From: Nesterenkonia muleiensis
GTDB taxonomy: Bacteria; Actinomycetota; Actinomycetes; Actinomycetales; Micrococcaceae
Reading direction: 5' to 3'
NCBI RefSeq assembly: GCF_003600155.1
Contig: NZ_QWLD01000040.1
Location: forward strand, 1-64,000
DNA: 64,000 bases
The notes below the pieces were generated by a model that worked only from the letters and a program-made list of their open reading frames with translations, searched no databases and was not told the DNA's origin. How positions within the stretch are numbered: the stretch's first letter is position 1; each line of letters opens with the position of its first letter. Positions 61,886 to 64,000 of this stretch are shown here, one piece after another. Both the position numbers and the translations under genes were made by a program.

Positions 61886-62637
61886 AGCGCAGCCTCAGTG
61901 GTGTTGAGATAGTGCGCGAATCCGGCAGCCACCCGGGACTGGGCGCGAGCGGAGGTCACCACCGGCAGGCTGAGGCATTCATCCACCTGGAAGCCTGCGC
62001 AGTGAAGCCTGTCCACCATGTCCTGGTCCTCTCCGACCTCCAGTGGCGCGAAACCGCCCACAGCCCGGTACGCAGCCGCCGAGACTCCCAGATTCGCGCC
62101 ATGGACATGTCCACGACTTTCGGCATAGTTCTGTTCATACCGGCGCCGCAGCGCCGGCGCCCGCAATGACCAGTCCTGGACCTTCACCCTGCCGGCAATA
62201 GCGTCCGCTCCAGCCCAACGGTGTCTCAGGTGTTCGACTACCCACTCAGCGGGAACCACAGAATCGGCATCGGTGCACATCAGCAGAACATTGTCATCGC
62301 CGGCCTCGAGGCTTTCCTCCCGGTAGCGCAGCAGCCCTGCGGCACGAGCGGCTCCGGCTGAGCCGGACCGAGTGACGAGCACCTCATCCGCCAGCTCTGC
62401 GGCAATGGCCGCTGTGCGGTCGGTGCACAGGTCAGCGATGACCGTGATGTGTGCTTCGAGGTTCCGTGGCTGCCACGAGCCGATCTCCACCCCGCAGCCC
62501 AGACTGTCTGGGGCCATGGGAAGAGCAAGCAGATCTCGAGCGAATCGCAGAGCGCTGCGCACTGCGTGCAGCGCGGAAGGCAAGAGGTGCTCCTCATTGC
62601 GGGCCGGAATCAAAACCCGAACATGCTCGCTGTGCAT
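61882..62637 (-). CDS. Family 2 glycosyltransferase
   Basis: 251 aa GT-A fold without membrane segments. Motifs: VLIPARNEEHLLPSALHAV at the start, ITVIADLCTDRTAAIA, the metal-binding LMCTDADSVVPAEWVVEHL and, later, GGFAPLEVGEDQDMVDRLHCAG with the ED catalytic pair. GT2 enzymes transfer sugars from nucleotide donors to lipid, protein or sugar acceptors. It is the first gene of the operon leading to the acyl-CoA-dehydrogenase-like and PIG-L/methyltransferase genes; each junction is a 4-nt overlap. Confidence 0.88.
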   Translation of the reverse strand: MHSEHVRVLIPARNEEHLLPSALHAVRSALRFARDLLALPMAPDSLGCGVEIGSWQPRNLEAHITVIADLCTDRTAAIAAELADEVLVTRSGSAGAARAAGLLRYREESLEAGDDNVLLMCTDADSVVPAEWVVEHLRHRWAGADAIAGRVKVQDWSLRAPALRRRYEQNYAESRGHVHGANLGVSAAAYRAVGGFAPLEVGEDQDMVDRLHCAGFQVDECLSLPVVTSARAQSRVAAGFAHYLNTTEAAL

Positions 62638-62730
62638 TGAACTTGTCCTGACCTGCCTCTCTTGGACACTCTCGCTACGGAGTGGAACCGATCATACACT
62701 CGCTAAGCGACTCAAACCTGCTGATCAGAA

Positions 62731-62773
62731 CGCTATCGACGCTGTTGATGGTCCAGCGCTCGCTATCGACGCT
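62731..62773. repeat. 13-bp direct repeat upstream of the glycosyltransferase operon
   Basis: CGCTATCGACGCT occurs at 62731-62743 and 62761-62773, 30 nt apart, in the gap between the AarF/UbiB stop and the glycosyltransferase start. Similar CTCGCTA words occur nearby (about 62676 and 62700). It may be a regulatory site or a chance duplication. Confidence 0.4.
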
Positions 62774-62803
62774 CGGTGCGCTGGCTTGGATCCAGGAGCA
62801 GAC

Positions 62804-64000
62804 TCACTCACCAGCGGAGGGTTTCCCCAGAGCCTCCCGGCGCTTCTTCGAGGCTCTGCCGCTGATCTTGGCCAGATTCCGTGCAGAGGACACCAGTGAA
62901 AAACCTTCGCGACGCCGGCTGGCGGCCCGGATCCAGGTGGCTGTTCCTATCCCCGCCACCAGCACACCGGGCACTGAGACCCCGGCGATCTTCGGCGGGG
63001 TGTCCCGTGATATCAGCTGCGCCGAAGACATCAGAGCAGCGGCGCTGATGAGCCCGTCCACTATGTTGTCTGTGAGCCGGTCAGGGTCGTGGACGCTGAA
63101 GTTCACCGTCACTGTGCCCTGCCGGACACCTTTGATGAGCTCCGCCAGGTCGTCCGGGAGAGTCTTCACCAGCCGCCGCCATCTGAGACTGTTGGAAGCC
63201 ACTTCCCGGGCGATGCGGCGGGGATCCAGATAGGACATCATGATACGTCGGATATAGGGCCTCATCAGCTCTTCGATGTTGAGATCCACTCCCACTGCGT
63301 TGCTCAGCCCCTGCAGCTGAAGCAACACGCGGATCAGCAGCATGAAGTCCCCCGGGAGCACCAGCCCATAATGATGGAGAAGATCCATCGCCTGGCCCAC
63401 CAGAGCGGGGATATCGATCTGCCCGACCCCGACAGAAATATGGCGGTCGAACCAGCCGCCGAGGTCGGCGCGCAGCTGAGCGATATCCGTTGAGGGTGGC
63501 GGGTTGGCGATGTCGATCAAGGCACTGGCAAATGCCTCGGCATCGCGAAAGCCCAGCGCCAGCACTATTCGCTCCATCTGCTCTCGCCGAGCCGGGACGA
63601 AACGGCCAATGTCACCAAAGTCAAGAAGCGCCAGCCTCTGACCCGGCAGCACCATGAGATTCGCAGGCTGGGGGTCCGCGTGGAAGGCTCCGTGCTCGAA
63701 GATCATCTCAAAGTAGACGGATACGACCTTGTTCGTCAGCTCCTCCACCTCCCAGCCGCTTCCCGCGAGGGCCTTCGCACTGCGAAGGGGCGAGCCTTCT
63801 ACTTTGGTCATGGTCAGCACGCGTCCGCCGCACAGTTCTTCATACGGTTCGGGCACGTAGAGATCCTCGTGATGAGATAATTTCTCCCGGAAAGTCCGCA
63901 GGTTCGCCATCTCTACACGCATGTCCACAGCGTCTCTGAGCATCGTGGAGAACTCTTGGGCGATCTGGACCGGACGGTACTGCTGAGCCCCGGGGTCATT
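62804..64000 (-). CDS. AarF/UbiB (ABC1) family atypical kinase, 3' part
   Basis: The frame is open from the right edge (first codons read NDPGAQQYRPVQIAQEFSTML), so the 5' part, with the start and the KxGQ and Ala-rich loop motifs, is outside. Visible: VPEPYEELCGGRVLTMTKVEG, HADPQPANLMVLPGQRLALLDFGDIG, which holds the catalytic and metal-binding Asp residues, and a long C-terminal helical region with a hydrophobic stretch (VSVPGVLVAGIGTATWI) near the end. UbiB-family proteins support isoprenoid quinone synthesis or lipid homeostasis through ATPase activity. The 398 visible codons fit a protein of roughly 550 aa. Confidence 0.9.
   Translation of the reverse strand, partial: NDPGAQQYRPVQIAQEFSTMLRDAVDMRVEMANLRTFREKLSHHEDLYVPEPYEELCGGRVLTMTKVEGSPLRSAKALAGSGWEVEELTNKVVSVYFEMIFEHGAFHADPQPANLMVLPGQRLALLDFGDIGRFVPARREQMERIVLALGFRDAEAFASALIDIANPPPSTDIAQLRADLGGWFDRHISVGVGQIDIPALVGQAMDLLHHYGLVLPGDFMLLIRVLLQLQGLSNAVGVDLNIEELMRPYIRRIMMSYLDPRRIAREVASNSLRWRRLVKTLPDDLAELIKGVRQGTVTVNFSVHDPDRLTDNIVDGLISAAALMSSAQLISRDTPPKIAGVSVPGVLVAGIGTATWIRAASRRREGFSLVSSARNLAKISGRASKKRREALGKPSAGE

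Overview
The window looks like a chromosomal segment of a high-GC actinobacterium, probably Micrococcales (a Nesterenkonia- or Micrococcaceae-like relative). This rests on the GC-rich codon use, the many GTG starts, actinobacterial promoter habits (several start codons 6-9 nt behind a TANNNT -10 box, implying leaderless mRNAs) and the gene order. The genus is inference.

Core backbone. After the 3' end of a 5S rRNA and its terminator (1-116) comes the block known from Mycobacterium tuberculosis Rv1691-Rv1713: TPR protein, HAD phosphatase, a 54-aa protein, tlyA, NAD kinase, recN (168-5655), then pyrG and xerD (15447-18158), then a ParA-like ATPase, scpA, scpB, rluB, tyrA, cmk and der (38840-45835). 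Genes within each piece overlap or nearly touch, as in operons.

Island I (5.7-15.4 kb) separates recN from pyrG. It holds an AI-2E-type permease, two divergent citrate-synthase-family genes (one with an N-terminal DNA-binding domain) sharing an operator-like repeat, an HxlR regulator beside a decayed aldo/keto reductase, a PspC protein, and an XRE-cupin / thioredoxin-reductase-like (interrupted by an in-frame TAG) / methyltransferase / DHA2 efflux cassette.

Island II (18.2-38.8 kb) separates xerD from the ParA gene. It starts with a TRIC channel and an envelope-stress cluster: CsbD, two membrane proteins, two Asp23-type proteins and a DUF2273-type protein, divergent from an ECF sigma factor with two more Asp23-like proteins. 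Then come an MFS pump, an ArsR-SRPBCC-NTF2-TfoX operon ending in a decayed DUF2461 gene, an SRPBCC-TetR-hydrolase operon, a nitroreductase, a TetR gene divergent from an MFS gene read through into a methyltransferase, and a complete propionate (methylcitrate) locus: prpD-prpB-prpC, a FCD/GntR regulator and divergent prpE, with GTGTATAC-type operators between.

Right arm (45.8-64.0 kb). A secreted chitin-binding-module protein and a beta-lactamase-like lipoprotein are followed by tRNA-Pro(GGG), a GlsB-like protein, an XRE regulator divergent from an SDR, a CmtR-CadA-type metal resistance pair, a TPR-LuxR regulator divergent from an ABC-2 exporter, and a CDF transporter. Next is a three-gene operon (GT2 glycosyltransferase, acyl-CoA-dehydrogenase-like protein, PIG-L deacetylase fused to a NodS-like methyltransferase), the best candidate here for an undescribed pathway. 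An AarF/UbiB kinase runs off the right edge.
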